Below are positions 63,761 through 64,000 of a stretch of 64,000 nt of DNA, one piece after another. Position 1 is the first letter of the stretch. Each line of letters opens with the position of its first letter. The notes under the pieces are model-generated. The model did not search any database, was not told the DNA's origin, and was given only the letters and a program-made list of their open reading frames with translations. Both the position numbers and the translations under genes were made by a program. Source of the DNA: Lunularia cruciata (Eukaryota; Streptophyta; Marchantiopsida; Lunulariales; Lunulariaceae); assembly GCA_948567375.1 (NCBI GenBank), contig OX419758.1, forward strand, positions 65,253,965 through 65,317,964, given 5' to 3'.

Positions 63761-64000
63761 CTTCTAGAAACTACTTACTTAAGGTGCAAGCTAAGCTAAC
63801 CGGGAAGCTTCCCAAGAAGCTTCCTAGATACTTCCGGAATATTCTAGGTTAATTTGTCTTATGTGCTACTTCGTAAGCTCGACTAACTTCATCACTAAAT
63901 TCTATATTATTACAGGTAGGTTATTAGATGAGAGCATGACCTTATCACCAACTTGAAAGGTGAAATCATGACGGTGGTGGTCTACATATTGTTTTTGATA

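Larger units (their letters stand above)
63430..63914 (-). mobile_element. Solo LTR nested in its own family member
   Basis: 485 bp, flanked by a perfect target duplication ggtag (63425-63429 and 63915-63919). The surrounding internal sequence rejoins cleanly when compared with the related element near 41.64-41.69 kb. U3 holds a 60-bp tandem repeat carrying heat-shock-element-like cores. Confidence 0.93.
62567..64000 (-). mobile_element. Chromovirus of the heat-element family, 3' end only (runs off the window)
   Basis: A minus-strand element. Its 3' LTR is 62567-62995, next to a purine tract (minus strand cagctgtgggagaata type). Internal sequence from 62996 rightward corresponds to the last part of the element at 36.9-42.6 kb (chromodomain end and integrase end). 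It is interrupted by a solo LTR at 63430-63914 and resumes to the window edge. It is broken. Confidence 0.9.

Overview
The window looks like nuclear DNA of a land plant with a large, repeat-rich genome. One spliced host gene with compact introns lies on the left. The remaining ~50 kb is AT-rich and dominated by plant-type LTR retrotransposons whose primer-binding sites match initiator-Met tRNA. I cannot fix the species; the compact gene among old Ty3/gypsy and Ty1/copia fossils would suit a non-flowering plant, but that is inference.

Region 1 (1-12,137, minus strand) holds a complete gene for the iron-sulphur DNA helicase RTEL1. I could follow 23 exons in one continuous frame of about 1,112 codons, with Walker A, four-cysteine cluster, DEAH box, motif VI and a C-terminal harmonin-like domain. 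The intron after exon 6 carries a 139-bp tandem duplication that creates a possible 39-nt in-frame extra exon. Around 12.9-13.5 kb the DNA turns from mixed composition to AT-rich.

Region 2 (13.5-30 kb) has unassigned decayed DNA; a structurally complete but broken chromovirus at 17,649-24,677 (minus strand, 5-bp target duplication, nested solo LTR of its own family); microsatellites; and a heavily decayed Ty1/copia fossil at ~27.3-29.5 kb. Region 3 (30-36.5 kb) is a mosaic: a diverged direct repeat pair, inverted repeats, possible leucine-rich-repeat relics, a 10-bp-unit minisatellite, and a fold-back element with two 353-bp inverted arms.

Region 4 (36.9-49.8 kb) has a second chromovirus (36,885-42,590) whose LTR carries heat-shock-element-like arrays directly upstream of its TATA box, then an old minus-strand gypsy fossil that ends in a PHD-finger remnant and hosts a second solo LTR. 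Region 5 (49.8-64 kb) has a Ty1/copia fossil (52,396-59,207), unassigned AT-rich DNA, and the end of another copy of the heat-element chromovirus family (62,567 to the window edge) with a solo LTR of that same family nested inside it.

The only clear functional gene is RTEL1. The remainder is an LTR-element graveyard with unusually readable nesting (three solo LTRs with perfect 5-bp target duplications). The most notable points are the heat-shock-like LTR promoter, the PHD-bearing gypsy fossil and the RTEL1 exon duplication. No tRNA, rRNA or CRISPR was seen.
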